From the NCBI RefSeq assembly GCF_003344345.1, contig NZ_QPIP01000010.1, positions 1 through 30,307 of the forward strand: a stretch of 30,307 bases of DNA, given 5' to 3'. Positions 15,147 through 22,907 of the stretch are shown in pieces. The notes under the pieces are model-generated. The model saw only the letters and a list, made by a program, of their open reading frames with translations. It was not told the DNA's origin and did not search any database. The translations under genes were made by a program, and so were the position numbers. This DNA comes from Wolbachia endosymbiont of Cylisticus convexus. Its GTDB lineage: Bacteria; Pseudomonadota; Alphaproteobacteria; Rickettsiales; Anaplasmataceae. The stretch's first letter is position 1, and each line of letters begins with the position of its first letter.

Positions 15147-17039
15147 ATGTATAAATACGACGTAGTGATAGTAGGTGGCGGTCATGCCGGGTGTGAAGCA
15201 GCTGCAGCTGCAGCTCGTCTTGGTGCAAGTACGCTACTTATAACCCATAAAATTTCAACTATAGGGGAAATGTCTTGCAATCCAGCAATTGGAGGGGTTG
15301 CAAAGGGTGTTGTAGTCAGGGAAGTAGACGCTCTTGATGGAATAATGGGAAGGGCTATCGACCGAGCAAGCATACACTCAGTCATTTTAAATAGTAGCAG
15401 AGGTGCAGCGGTATGGGGGCCACGTGCACAAGCAGACCGAAAGTTATACAAAAAAGCAATACAAGAAATTATTCTAAATTATGACAATTTGACAGTAAAA
15501 GAAGAGTCAGTTAATGATTTTCTTATAGAAAGTAATGGCAACGGAGAATCGTACATTAAAGCTGTAATAACAAGCTCAGGTGAACGTATACTGACAAGCA
15601 AAGTTGTTTTGACTACAGGAACTTTTTTACGTGGTGTGGTTCATATAGGAGAGCAAGTAACTCCTTCAGGGAGAATGGGAGATAAACCTGCAGTAGAGCT
15701 TGCAAATACGCTGAAGAAATATAATTTCAAACTAGGTAGGCTGCGTACTGGAACTCCACCAAGGCTTGATCGTGGCACTATAAATTGGTCGGTATTACAA
15801 GAGCAAGTGGGCAACAACCCACCTTCACCGTTTTCTTATCTCACAGAGAAAATTAACCAGCTTCAGGTTTCATGTTTTATTACTCATACTAATGAAAATA
15901 CGCACAGAATAATTCGAGAGAATCTTCATAGGTCAGCCTCTTCATATTTAGATGACGTTATTGCACCAAGATACTGCCCATCGATTGAAGTTAAAGTTAA
16001 AAAATTTGCAGAAAAAAATAGTCACCAAATATTTCTAGAACCAGAGGGGCTTGACGATAACACTATATATCCAAATGGAATTTCAAATTCATTGCCTATC
16101 AAGGTGCAGTGTGAAATGATAAGGAGTATCAAAGGGCTCAAAAATGCAGAAATATTAAGACCTGGATATGCAGTTGAGTATGATTATATCGATCCACGAG
16201 AGCTATTTCATACTCTTGAAACTAAGAAAATTAAAGGTCTCTACTTTGCTGGCCAAATTAATGGTACCACTGGATATGAAGAAGCAGCAGGACAAGGAAT
16301 TATTGCTGGAATTAATGCAGCGCTTTCTGCATCTTTTGTTCTCCATCGTACAGATTCATACATCGGTGTAATGATAGATGATCTGGTCACTAAGGGGATA
16401 GCTGAACCTTACAGATTATTCACCTCGCGTGCAGAATATAGACTAGCAATTAGGTCAGATAATGCAGATAGAAGATTGACACAAAAAGGTTATGATATCT
16501 CCCTTGTGTCGCATGAGAGATACTCCGTTTTACAGAGTAAACTTAAGTCTATTAAGCAACTTGAGGAGAAATTGGAGAGCCTAACAATTACTCCTGAGCA
16601 GCTCAGGTCCTATGGTATTAAAATATCTTATGACGGAATAAGAAAAACAGCACTAGATTTACTTGGTTATCCAAATATTGACTGGAATAAATTACGAGAA
16701 ATATGGCCAGAATTAAACATGGTCACGCACTGGAATGACACCACGATAGTCAGCATAACCAAAAATGAAATATGTGAAGCAGTTGCAATTGAAGCAAAAT
16801 ACAAGCCTTATCTAGTAAGACAAGAAGCAGATATGAAGTTTTTACAAGAGGAAGTTAGTACTCAGATTCCAACCAACTTCAACTATTCACAAATTAAAGG
16901 TCTGTCCAGTGAAGTGATAGAAAAGCTGCAGTCAATAAAGCCAGCAACAATTGGTATTGCGAAACAAATACAAGGCATCACTCCAGCAGCGATAGTTAGC
17001 ATATTGGTGTATTTGAGAAATAGAAAAATTGCTAATTGA
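15147..17039 (+). CDS. mnmG: tRNA uridine modification enzyme MnmG (GidA)
   Basis: MnmG, with MnmE, builds the carboxymethylaminomethyl group on uridine 34 of several tRNAs, using FAD, NADH and methylene-tetrahydrofolate. The 630-residue length is standard. The FAD site [13 protein letters not shown] is at residues 7-19, and the conserved [11 protein letters not shown] provides Cys45. PRLDRG, the second Cys in RYCPSIEVK and [18 protein letters not shown] follow in the expected order. The C-terminal helical domain that contacts MnmE ends with [15 protein letters not shown]. The start codon has GGAG about 6 nt upstream. rsmG, a frequent neighbour in other bacteria, is absent; the next gene is pepP with its own promoter. 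Confidence 0.97.
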   Translation: MYKYDVVIVGGGHAGCEAAAAAARLGASTLLITHKISTIGEMSCNPAIGGVAKGVVVREVDALDGIMGRAIDRASIHSVILNSSRGAAVWGPRAQADRKLYKKAIQEIILNYDNLTVKEESVNDFLIESNGNGESYIKAVITSSGERILTSKVVLTTGTFLRGVVHIGEQVTPSGRMGDKPAVELANTLKKYNFKLGRLRTGTPPRLDRGTINWSVLQEQVGNNPPSPFSYLTEKINQLQVSCFITHTNENTHRIIRENLHRSASSYLDDVIAPRYCPSIEVKVKKFAEKNSHQIFLEPEGLDDNTIYPNGISNSLPIKVQCEMIRSIKGLKNAEILRPGYAVEYDYIDPRELFHTLETKKIKGLYFAGQINGTTGYEEAAGQGIIAGINAALSASFVLHRTDSYIGVMIDDLVTKGIAEPYRLFTSRAEYRLAIRSDNADRRLTQKGYDISLVSHERYSVLQSKLKSIKQLEEKLESLTITPEQLRSYGIKISYDGIRKTALDLLGYPNIDWNKLREIWPELNMVTHWNDTTIVSITKNEICEAVAIEAKYKPYLVRQEADMKFLQEEVSTQIPTNFNYSQIKGLSSEVIEKLQSIKPATIGIAKQIQGITPAAIVSILVYLRNRKIAN

Positions 17040-17048
17040 AGATTTTGC

Positions 17049-17077
17049 TTGACAGAGGTAGCTTTGTTAATTATTAT
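17049..17077 (+). promoter_or_regulatory. Promoter for the aminopeptidase P gene
   Basis: TTGACA (17049-17054), 17 nt, TATTAT (17072-17077) is a near-consensus sigma-70 promoter. A short hairpin TTGCTT/AAGCAA (17109-17124) lies in the leader before the start at 17172 and could act in attenuation, which is speculative. Confidence 0.6.
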
Positions 17078-17171
17078 AGTCTAAAGTAGCTGTGTTGCCA
17101 CAGTGGGCTTGCTTTTTTAAGCAAAAATTTCCTAAAAATTTCAAATATCTTTCAAGTCTAGAGGTAATATC

Positions 17172-18977
17172 ATGTCAAAAATCGAAGAATTTCGCTCTTT
17201 TATGCGCGAAATAAATGTTGATGCATTTATGTTGCATACCAAAGACGAGTATTTAAATGAGTATTCAGAGGAGCTAACTAAGTTATGTGGCTTCACAGGA
17301 ACAAATGGGCTACTTATTGTTACAAAAAACAACAAGTGTCCATTTTTTACAGATGGACGCTATATTACACAAGCTCACAATCAACTCGATCAAGACAATT
17401 TTCAAATATATAATATACAAGAAGAGGATCCACACAGGTGGGTAAAAGCAAACTTAACATTGACTACCTCACTGGGTTATTATCCACAGTATTTTACTAT
17501 AAAAGAGATAAGAAAATATGAAGGTATTTGTAAACTAGTATCCTATTCAATTGAAAGAAAAAATAGTCATCAAAAACAAACGATAATTTCACACGTAGCT
17601 GAGTGTTCTGGTGAGAGTAGTAAGGATAAATGTGAAAGAGTAGCTAAAAACATAGAAACTGAGGCAGTGCTTCTGACTGATCCAAATTCAATTTCATGGT
17701 TATTAAATTTAAGAAATGAAAGTGCTGAATATACTCCTTGTATATTCGGCCGTGCTATATTGTATAAAAACGACAACGTTGATTTATTTATTCGAGATAA
17801 AGAACATTCAGTTATGCAGGCAAATTTTGATAATCATATAAATATTTTTGATATTAGTGAGCTAGAAAATTCACTGCATAAGCTAGATTCAATAATGATA
17901 GATCCAAGCACAACTCCAATGAGCATTATGAATGCAATAGATCCCTTGTATAACCATTATTTAAATGAAAAATCAGCTTCGGTGTCATTCCAGCGCGTGA
18001 CGCTGGAATCCAGAAATAAAAAAGTATGGATCCCAGTGTCAAGCACTGGGATGACAATAGGTAATGAAAAAGGTCTAATAGAAAATAAGCAGATAATTGA
18101 GAGAGAAGATCCTTGTTTGATTCATAAAGCAATAAAAAATCAAATTGAAATAACCGGAGCTATAAATGCACACATTCGAGATGGAGTAGCAGTTACAAAT
18201 TTTCTACATTGGCTTATTGGCAATGAAATTACTGAGCTCGAAGCTGAAGCGAAGATTTTAGAATATAGAAGAAAGCAGGATTTATTTAAGCAACCAAGTT
18301 TTCCAACGATTTCCGCATTTAATGAAAATGGAGCGATTATTCATTACCGTGCAAATAATAAGACAAATAAAGTCATTCAAAAAGATGGGCTGTATTTAAT
18401 TGACTCTGGTGGTCAGTACCTTGATGGCACAACCGATGTTACAAGAACTATAGCAATTGGCAATCCAACTAATGAGCAGCGAGCTCACTACACAACAGTG
18501 CTAAAAGCTCACATTGCGATAGCAAGTGCGGCCTTTCCCCCTGGCACTACTGGTGGGGAGTTGGATATATTAGCGCGTATACATTTATGGAAATTTGGAA
18601 TGGACTACATGCATGGTACAGGGCATGGAGTAGGAAGTTATCTCTCAGTGCATGAAGGACCGCAAGCAATATCAAAGGGAAATAAAGTGAAACTCATGCC
18701 AGGAATGATACTCTCTAATGAACCTGGCTACTACATTCCAGGAAAGTATGGAATAAGAATTGAGAATCTGATGTATGTTGAAAAGCGAGAAAATGGCTTC
18801 TTAAGCTTTAAACAATTGACCTCTGTTCCGTATGATAGAAGGCTAATAGATGTGCAAATACTTACTGAAGATGAAATTAAGTGGATAAATATCTACCATC
18901 AATTTGTCTATGAAAATTTAGAAAATGGCATGAAAGATAAGGAATGGTTAAAGAAAGTGTGTGACCCTTTAAAATAG
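17172..18977 (+). CDS. pepP: Xaa-Pro aminopeptidase with palindromic insert
   Basis: An M24-family aminopeptidase P (symbol by family) that removes N-terminal residues preceding proline. It is the long three-domain form, 601 residues. Two creatinase-like N-terminal domains occupy about residues 1-310. The pita-bread catalytic domain keeps the dinuclear metal ligands Asp411 (LIDSGGQY), Asp422 (TDVTRT), His485 (GTGHGVG), Glu517 (LSNEPGYY) and Glu531 (RIENLMYV). Residues 272-295 are encoded by a 72-bp palindromic element inserted in frame (see separate entry), in the linker before NAHIRDGVAV. The insertion leaves the catalytic residues intact, so the enzyme is probably active. A strong promoter lies at 17049-17077 and AGAGG lies just before the start. 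Confidence 0.93.
   Translation: MSKIEEFRSFMREINVDAFMLHTKDEYLNEYSEELTKLCGFTGTNGLLIVTKNNKCPFFTDGRYITQAHNQLDQDNFQIYNIQEEDPHRWVKANLTLTTSLGYYPQYFTIKEIRKYEGICKLVSYSIERKNSHQKQTIISHVAECSGESSKDKCERVAKNIETEAVLLTDPNSISWLLNLRNESAEYTPCIFGRAILYKNDNVDLFIRDKEHSVMQANFDNHINIFDISELENSLHKLDSIMIDPSTTPMSIMNAIDPLYNHYLNEKSASVSFQRVTLESRNKKVWIPVSSTGMTIGNEKGLIENKQIIEREDPCLIHKAIKNQIEITGAINAHIRDGVAVTNFLHWLIGNEITELEAEAKILEYRRKQDLFKQPSFPTISAFNENGAIIHYRANNKTNKVIQKDGLYLIDSGGQYLDGTTDVTRTIAIGNPTNEQRAHYTTVLKAHIAIASAAFPPGTTGGELDILARIHLWKFGMDYMHGTGHGVGSYLSVHEGPQAISKGNKVKLMPGMILSNEPGYYIPGKYGIRIENLMYVEKRENGFLSFKQLTSVPYDRRLIDVQILTEDEIKWINIYHQFVYENLENGMKDKEWLKKVCDPLK
17984..18055. repeat. In-frame palindromic element inside pepP
   Basis: The 72-nt insert consists of two hairpins, TTCCAGCG/CGCTGGAA (17988-18008) and ATCCCAGTG/CACTGGGAT (18030-18052). 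It is a multiple of three and adds 24 codons (residues 272-295, ending WIPVSSTGMT). The second hairpin is the same as the arm of the dispersed palindromic family in this window. It belongs to the kind of protein-coding palindrome reported for Rickettsia and Wolbachia. Confidence 0.9.
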
Positions 18978-19020
18978 ATAATTTGTTATTTAATTAAGTA
19001 TTAATATGGTAGTTTTTGTA

Positions 19021-19048
19021 TTGTTTTTAACTTAAAACAATATATAAT
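19021..19048 (+). promoter_or_regulatory. Promoter and hairpin before 19079 gene
   Basis: TTGTTT (19021-19026), 16 nt, then a perfect TATAAT (19043-19048) gives a sigma-70-like promoter 31 nt before the start. The -35 lies in a 7-bp hairpin (TTGTTTT/AAAACAA, 19021-19040) that could be the pepP terminator or an operator. Confidence 0.5.
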
Positions 19049-19078
19049 TAAGGGATATGGTTTCAAGAAGGTGTAATT

Positions 19079-19444
19079 ATGACAGACAAAGTGCAAGAAG
19101 ATGAGTTTATGAAGCAGTACATGGATACTTGCAAAGAGCAGATAGAAAAACTAGCAAAGGATCCTGATTTACTTAATCAGACCTTAAAGCCATTCATGCA
19201 AATGTCTCAGCAGCTTATGGCTGGTGGTATGTTAGAAGGAAATATGCCCAGCATGATATCTGATGTGGGTAGCATGGATATCAACAAGATGATTGCTCAG
19301 ATGCAAGAAATGATTAGCTACATAAAGGGTAATCACAAAGAACTTATGAAAAAAGATGCTTCACAAATTCAAGAGCTTGATGATTCTAGTAAAAGATTGA
19401 GAGGCTTGGTCAAAAAATTGATAGAAAAAATTGAAGCTCAGTAG
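19079..19444 (+). CDS. Small helical hypothetical protein
   Basis: A 121-residue, mostly helical protein without signal peptide or membrane segment. The middle is rich in Met, Gln and Gly (FMQMSQQLMAGGML), and the ends are charged and likely coiled coil (KRLRGLVKKLIEKIEAQ). GAAGG precedes the start at good spacing, and a promoter lies just upstream, so it is a real gene. I recognise no family. It is followed by a 114-nt gap and the esterase gene. Confidence 0.75.
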   Translation: MTDKVQEDEFMKQYMDTCKEQIEKLAKDPDLLNQTLKPFMQMSQQLMAGGMLEGNMPSMISDVGSMDINKMIAQMQEMISYIKGNHKELMKKDASQIQELDDSSKRLRGLVKKLIEKIEAQ

Positions 19445-19558
19445 TTTTATTCTAGTTATCAAGCTTACGCAAGTAGTATTTATTCATATCAAATTTGCTT
19501 AATAATAGTGAGGCTGAAATTTGGTATCGCCATTAAAATTAAATAAAAACATAAAGAG

Positions 19559-20203
19559 ATGATTGAACTTAAAAGCCAAGAAATTTGTGCAGATGAAAAT
19601 AAGAAAAATTTGATTATTTTTTTTCATGGTTGGGGCTCAAGTGGCGATAATTTCGTTCATCTTGCTAAAGTTATGAGCAAGTTTTTGCCTGATTCATATT
19701 TAGTAGTGCCCAATGCTCCGTTTAAGAGAGAAATAGGTGATGGTTATCAGTGGTTTAGTTTAGAAGATCGTAGTGAGAAAGCACTATATAATGGGGTGAA
19801 AAATGCCACATCAATTGTAAATCATTTTATTGATACAAAATTAAAAGAGCTTAATTTAAAAGATACGCAGCTTTCTTTAGTTGGATTTTCTCAAGGGGCA
19901 ATGCTTGCAATAAATGTAGCTCTTACCCGGCTTCAGTCTTGTGCGTCAGTTGTTGCCTATTCTGGTAGATTTCTTTCGCCTTCAAAAACTGCACCGCAGA
20001 TCAAATCAAAACCTAGCATATGTGTTATTCATGGTGACGCTGATGATGTGGTACCTTTTTCGTCCCTTGACTTAGCGATTAAAGCTCTGGAAGAAAATGG
20101 AGTAAATGTTGAAGGATACCCAATTCATGGATTAGGGCATATTATTAATGAAGAGGGAATAAAGTTAGGGGTAGAATTTATCAAAAAGAATTTTAAAAAT
20201 TAA
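19559..20203 (+). CDS. Phospholipase/carboxylesterase family hydrolase
   Basis: An alpha/beta hydrolase of the carboxylesterase/acyl-protein thioesterase type (COG0400-like), 214 residues, cytosolic. The oxyanion segment FFHGWGSSGDNF is at residues 21-32. The nucleophile elbow GFSQG gives Ser111, the acid is probably Asp162 in HGDADDVVPF, and the base is His194 in GLGHIINEEG. The catalytic triad is therefore complete. The start is set by the first Met; the only purine run before it (aaagag) is too close to be a good ribosome binding site. The next gene begins 5 nt after the stop, so the two are co-transcribed. The physiological substrate is unknown. Confidence 0.88.
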   Translation: MIELKSQEICADENKKNLIIFFHGWGSSGDNFVHLAKVMSKFLPDSYLVVPNAPFKREIGDGYQWFSLEDRSEKALYNGVKNATSIVNHFIDTKLKELNLKDTQLSLVGFSQGAMLAINVALTRLQSCASVVAYSGRFLSPSKTAPQIKSKPSICVIHGDADDVVPFSSLDLAIKALEENGVNVEGYPIHGLGHIINEEGIKLGVEFIKKNFKN

Positions 20204-20208
20204 TTTCC

Positions 20209-20991
20209 ATGCACTTATTTTGCTTTGGCTATGGATATGTAGCTAAATTTCTATCGAAAAAACTACTGAACTTAGGTTGGAAAGTTAGTGGTACATCAAG
20301 AAATAAAAGTATACAAAATGTAACTCTTTTTGATTATGAGGAAGTCAACCAAGATCTACTTAAAAGTGCAACGCATGTTTTAATTTCTATTCCTCCAGAC
20401 GGCGATGATGTTGTGGAAAGATACGGTCTGCAAAACGCAAAATGGGTGGGTTATTTGTCTGCAACTAACGTTTATGGTGACCACTGTGGTAATTGGGTGA
20501 ATGAGGAATCTGAAACAAAACCTATAGAAATCAGAGGAGAAAAGCGCCTTGATTCTGAAAAGAAGTGGCTAAATAGCAAATTGCCTGTGCATATTTTCCG
20601 TTTGGCTGGGATATATGGCCCTGGTAGAAATGCGTTAATTGACTTACAGCTTGGCAAAGCAAGAAATGTGGAAAAAATTTTTTCTCGTATTCACGTTGAA
20701 GATATATCGAATGTTTTATTTTCTTCCATGCAAAATATAAAGCCTTGTGAAATATACAATTGTGCGGATGATTTACCTGCTACGCAATCAGAAGTGGTAA
20801 TGTATGCAGCCGAGCTTCTCAATATTAGCCCTCCAGAGCCAACTTCCTTGCCAGATTATGTGCAGAGTTTTTATTTAGGATCAAAAAAAGTGAGTAATAC
20901 TAAAATTAAAAAAGATCTTGATATCTCTCTAATTTATCCTGATTACAAGATGGGATTAAAAAGCTTACATACATCAGAATGGAGAAAATAA
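20209..20991 (+). CDS. Atypical SDR / NAD-dependent epimerase-like protein
   Basis: A 260-residue extended-SDR-like protein of the YeeZ type. The nucleotide-binding glycine motif FGYGYVAKFL lies at residues 6-15. A YLSATNVYGDHCGNWVNE block matches the family's substrate region, but the standard YxxxK lysine is not evident, as in atypical SDRs. HIFRLAGIYGPGRNA and FSRIHVEDISNV are typical later motifs. The reaction is not known. It follows the esterase by 5 nt. Its stop codon (20989-20991) touches the truncated miniature element that begins TTGCAGCAGGGTGG, so the original C-terminus may have been altered by that insertion. Confidence 0.85.
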   Translation: MHLFCFGYGYVAKFLSKKLLNLGWKVSGTSRNKSIQNVTLFDYEEVNQDLLKSATHVLISIPPDGDDVVERYGLQNAKWVGYLSATNVYGDHCGNWVNEESETKPIEIRGEKRLDSEKKWLNSKLPVHIFRLAGIYGPGRNALIDLQLGKARNVEKIFSRIHVEDISNVLFSSMQNIKPCEIYNCADDLPATQSEVVMYAAELLNISPPEPTSLPDYVQSFYLGSKKVSNTKIKKDLDISLIYPDYKMGLKSLHTSEWRK

Positions 20992-21168
20992 TTGCAGCAG
21001 GGTGGCAAAATAAGGTAGACGACAACTATGGGAACAAATGGTTGTCATGAAAGTAGCTGATACTGGCAAAAAACGTTGTAAGAGCGCTTTCGTCAATCTG
21101 GATCCCAGTACTGGGATGACATGATGGAAACTGAGATAACAAGAAAGGAAGCACTGGAAAGAAATGGG
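20992..21168. mobile_element. Truncated miniature-element copy
   Basis: From 20992 the sequence cagcagggtggcaaaataag and the following aggtagac match the left sub-terminal part of the element at 21286. Later parts (aaaaaacgttgtaagagcg, tggatcccagtactgggatg, gaagcactgg) match its middle and right side. The outer left end is missing and the right end stops near gaaatggg. It directly follows the stop codon at 20991. Confidence 0.65.
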
Positions 21169-21170
21169 TG

Positions 21171-21563
21171 TCATTCAACTAGCTGACGCTGGAATCCAGA
21201 TATGATTTCATCATATAAATTTTTCCATTCTTGGTTTGTTTTTCAATTAAGTTTATTTTCCATTTTCTCTGCCAGCTCTTTAGAAGTATCCGTTCAGCAG
21301 GGTGGCAAAATAAGGTAGACAAAAACGTAGAAACAAATGGTCAGTGCTTGACACTGCTGGTCCAGTCCTTTTTCACAAAAAACGTTGTAGAGCGTTTTCG
21401 TCAACCTGGATCCCAGTGTCAAGCACTGGGATGACAAGAAAAGAAGCACTGGTTTCACATGAATCTGAACAGATACCTTTAGAAGCTTTTCTTTATTAAT
21501 TGCTAAACTTATATCTTGAAATTCCTCAAAGTAGACTAACTTACTAACATTTGATGTCTTGCA
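21171..21563 (-). pseudogene. GIY-YIG endonuclease remnant split by an element
   Basis: On the minus strand the part before the element reads KLVYFEEFQDISLAINKEK. After removing 21286-21476 and one copy of its 8-bp target, the frame continues as LLKSWQRKWKINLIEK. One more -1 shift gives NQEWKNLYDEIISGFQRQLV and a stop at 21171. This is the C-terminal part of a small GIY-YIG (YhbQ-like) nuclease protein. The catalytic N-terminal GIY-YIG half is not seen upstream. Its last codons come from the dispersed palindromic repeat (ctggattccagcgtcagcta). It is non-functional. Confidence 0.7.
21286..21476. mobile_element. Miniature element, 191 bp, with 8-bp target duplication
   Basis: Ends are GTATCCGTTCAGCAG on the left and CTGAACAGATAC on the right, an imperfect inverted repeat. 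It is flanked on both sides by CTTTAGAA (21278-21285 and 21477-21484), a perfect 8-bp target duplication. Removing the element and one target copy rejoins a GIY-YIG reading frame in phase. It carries a palindromic-repeat arm near 21409-21435 and no coding sequence. The mobilising transposase is not in the window; an 8-bp duplication is seen in families such as IS256, which is only a suggestion. Confidence 0.85.
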
Positions 21564-21695
21564 ATACTATACTTAGTCTGTGTCATTTCTCCCTAACATC
21601 AACGAAAGCTATATACTAGGTCTGTAATTATTTGTCAATACAGTTTTTATTGAAAAATAGAGCCTCACATTTTTTTGATATTAAACCTGTATCTG

Positions 21696-22106
21696 CTACA
21701 GAAGCACTGAATCTACAAGATTATGGAAATTATTTGCAAGATCATAGAAATTATCTCTAATATCTATTAATATATTACTTATATTAATGGGTGTTGGCTC
21801 TTGTGAATAATCATCTTGAGGAGCTTCAGAACTCCGGGACATACATTTGTTATAGCATTTTCTATCTGTACTAATTACCCTATGATCAAGTGTTGTACAT
21901 TCTCTCATGCAGATTGACTTCTGATCCTGACCCAGATCCAGATTAGTAAAATCACATCCTTTCTTACATATTCCCTCCAAGAGATCACCATTGTGTCTTT
22001 TTTCACATATTCTGTGGCAATCGTAATTTGTATATAGTATTGGTGCCTCATTTTCACTATCCATCAATGTAGGAAGTTGAAGTGCGTTTTGTGTAGATTT
22101 TGGCAT
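21696..22106 (-). CDS. Cysteine-rich protein with four CX3C motifs
   Basis: A 136-residue protein with no signal peptide or membrane segment. It has exactly eight cysteines in four CX3C pairs: Cys30/34, Cys47/51, Cys66/70 and Cys84/88, spaced 12-14 residues apart. Repeated twin CX3C motifs are the pattern of disulphide-linked helical hairpins (as in small Tim proteins), although homology to those is not claimed. The C-terminal segment (INISNILIDIRDNFYDLANN) is cysteine-free, probably amphipathic helix. AGGAG lies before the start. A tandem paralogue with two CX3C pairs lies at 22277-22535 with the same upstream region, so the two are probably controlled alike. Function is unknown; an exported or host-compartment protein is one possibility. 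Confidence 0.75.
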   Translation of the reverse strand: MPKSTQNALQLPTLMDSENEAPILYTNYDCHRICEKRHNGDLLEGICKKGCDFTNLDLGQDQKSICMRECTTLDHRVISTDRKCYNKCMSRSSEAPQDDYSQEPTPINISNILIDIRDNFYDLANNFHNLVDSVLL

Positions 22107-22133
22107 AATATACTCCTTAATTAAAAAATCAAT

Positions 22134-22163
22134 ATAATATTAACATATAAGCATTAATATTAT
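22134..22163. promoter_or_regulatory. Inverted repeat upstream of CX3C gene
   Basis: ATAATATTAA (22134-22143) and TTAATATTAT (22154-22163) form a perfect 10-bp inverted repeat, about 28 nt before the start at 22106. On the minus strand a TATAAT -10 lies at 22173-22168. The placement suits an operator or a leader hairpin. The paralogue has the same site. Confidence 0.45.
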
Positions 22164-22276
22164 GTTAATTATAGTATAATTACTTTTCAGATCAGATACG
22201 TTTTCTTTATTGAAAATTTCAGAAGAATAGAGTACAAAAGAAGCCTCACATTTTTTTGATATTAAACCTGTATCTG

Positions 22277-22535
22277 TTACAGAACAGACACTGAATCTGC
22301 AAGATTATGGAAATTATTTGCAAGATCATAGAAATTATCTCTAATATCTATTAATATATCACTTATATTAATAGGTGTTGGCTCTTCTGAATGAGATGGG
22401 GAAAATTTAAAATGAGTAGCTTGACACTCTTTAACGCAATCCGTCAGTTTTCCTATTTTTTTTATGGTTCAAGAAATCTGTACGACAGTCGCTGATGCAC
22501 TTTGAAGGGTTCCCGTTATAACTATATTCTACCAT
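22277..22535 (-). pseudogene. CX3C paralogue with frameshift at an A8 run
   Basis: Starting at ATG 22535 the frame reads MVEYSYNGNPSKCISDC and ends early at a TAA after an A8 run (T8 on the plus strand, 22456-22463). If one A is dropped the frame opens to 85 residues: it reads KKIGKLTDCVKECQ and ends with the same INIS.ILIDIRDNFYDL tail as the upstream paralogue, stopping at 22277. Two CX3C pairs remain (Cys13/17, Cys33/37). The rest of the frame is undamaged. It may be a young pseudogene, a homopolymer sequencing error, or a gene read by slippage on the A8 run. The ribosome binding site and upstream region are intact. Confidence 0.65.
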
Positions 22536-22562
22536 AATATACTCCTTAATTAAAAAATCAAT

Positions 22563-22592
22563 ATAATATTAACATATAAGCATTAATATTAT
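22563..22592. promoter_or_regulatory. Second copy of the inverted repeat
   Basis: The same 10-bp inverted repeat (22563-22572, 22583-22592), at an offset of 429 bp from the first, upstream of the frameshifted CX3C paralogue. Confidence 0.45.
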
Positions 22593-22638
22593 GTTAATTA
22601 TAGTATAATTACTTTTCAGATCAGATATGTTTTCTTTA

Positions 22639-22667
22639 TTGAAAATTTCAGGAAGATGTTGTATAAT
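22639..22667 (+). promoter_or_regulatory. Promoter of the RelBE-like module
   Basis: TTGAAA (22639-22644), 17 nt, TATAAT (22662-22667) is a near-consensus sigma-70 promoter directly before the antitoxin gene. Its -35 lies inside the duplicated upstream region of the CX3C unit; only this copy is followed by TATAAT. Confidence 0.65.
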
Positions 22668-22691
22668 TATTAGTAGACTTTGGTAAAACTT

Positions 22692-22907
22692 ATGGCAAAC
22701 GCTAATATAGCTTTCAGTAAAGAAACTTTACAGCATCTTGCTGAATTATCTGAACTTACTAAGCAACCTGCTCAAGAATTAGCAGAGAAACTACTCAAAG
22801 AAGCAATCGAGCTTGAAATTGAGGATTTTTTAGTGTCTAAAATTTCTGATGAGCGTGATGTTGAAGGTGCAGAAACAATTGATCTTGAAGATATTAAGTG
22901 GGATTAG
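22692..22907 (+). CDS. RelB-like antitoxin
   Basis: A 71-residue acidic protein (MANANIAFSKETLQHLAE...) with an N-terminal segment typical of ribbon-helix-helix antitoxins and an acidic C-terminal tail (AETIDLEDIKWD) that would wrap the toxin. An upstream TTG at 22680 would add four residues (MVKL); the ATG at 22692 is preferred, although neither has a clear ribosome binding site. The toxin gene begins at a GTG (22898) overlapping its last ten bases, the usual order for such modules. Such antitoxins neutralise the toxin and repress their own promoter. The intact antitoxin beside a broken toxin suggests the module is decaying or that the antitoxin acts in trans. RelB, StbD and DinJ-type families cannot be told apart by eye. 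Confidence 0.75.
   Translation: MANANIAFSKETLQHLAELSELTKQPAQELAEKLLKEAIELEIEDFLVSKISDERDVEGAETIDLEDIKWD

Larger units (their letters stand above)
21661..22651. repeat. Tandem duplication of the cysteine-rich gene unit
   Basis: The segment 21665-22222 (gene, leader and upstream region) is repeated at 22244-22651. The leader and upstream parts 22104-22222 and 22533-22651 differ at one base in 119. The 3' coding parts also match closely (cacttatattaat or tacttatattaat). The second unit lacks about 150 bp of mid-gene sequence. Confidence 0.9.
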
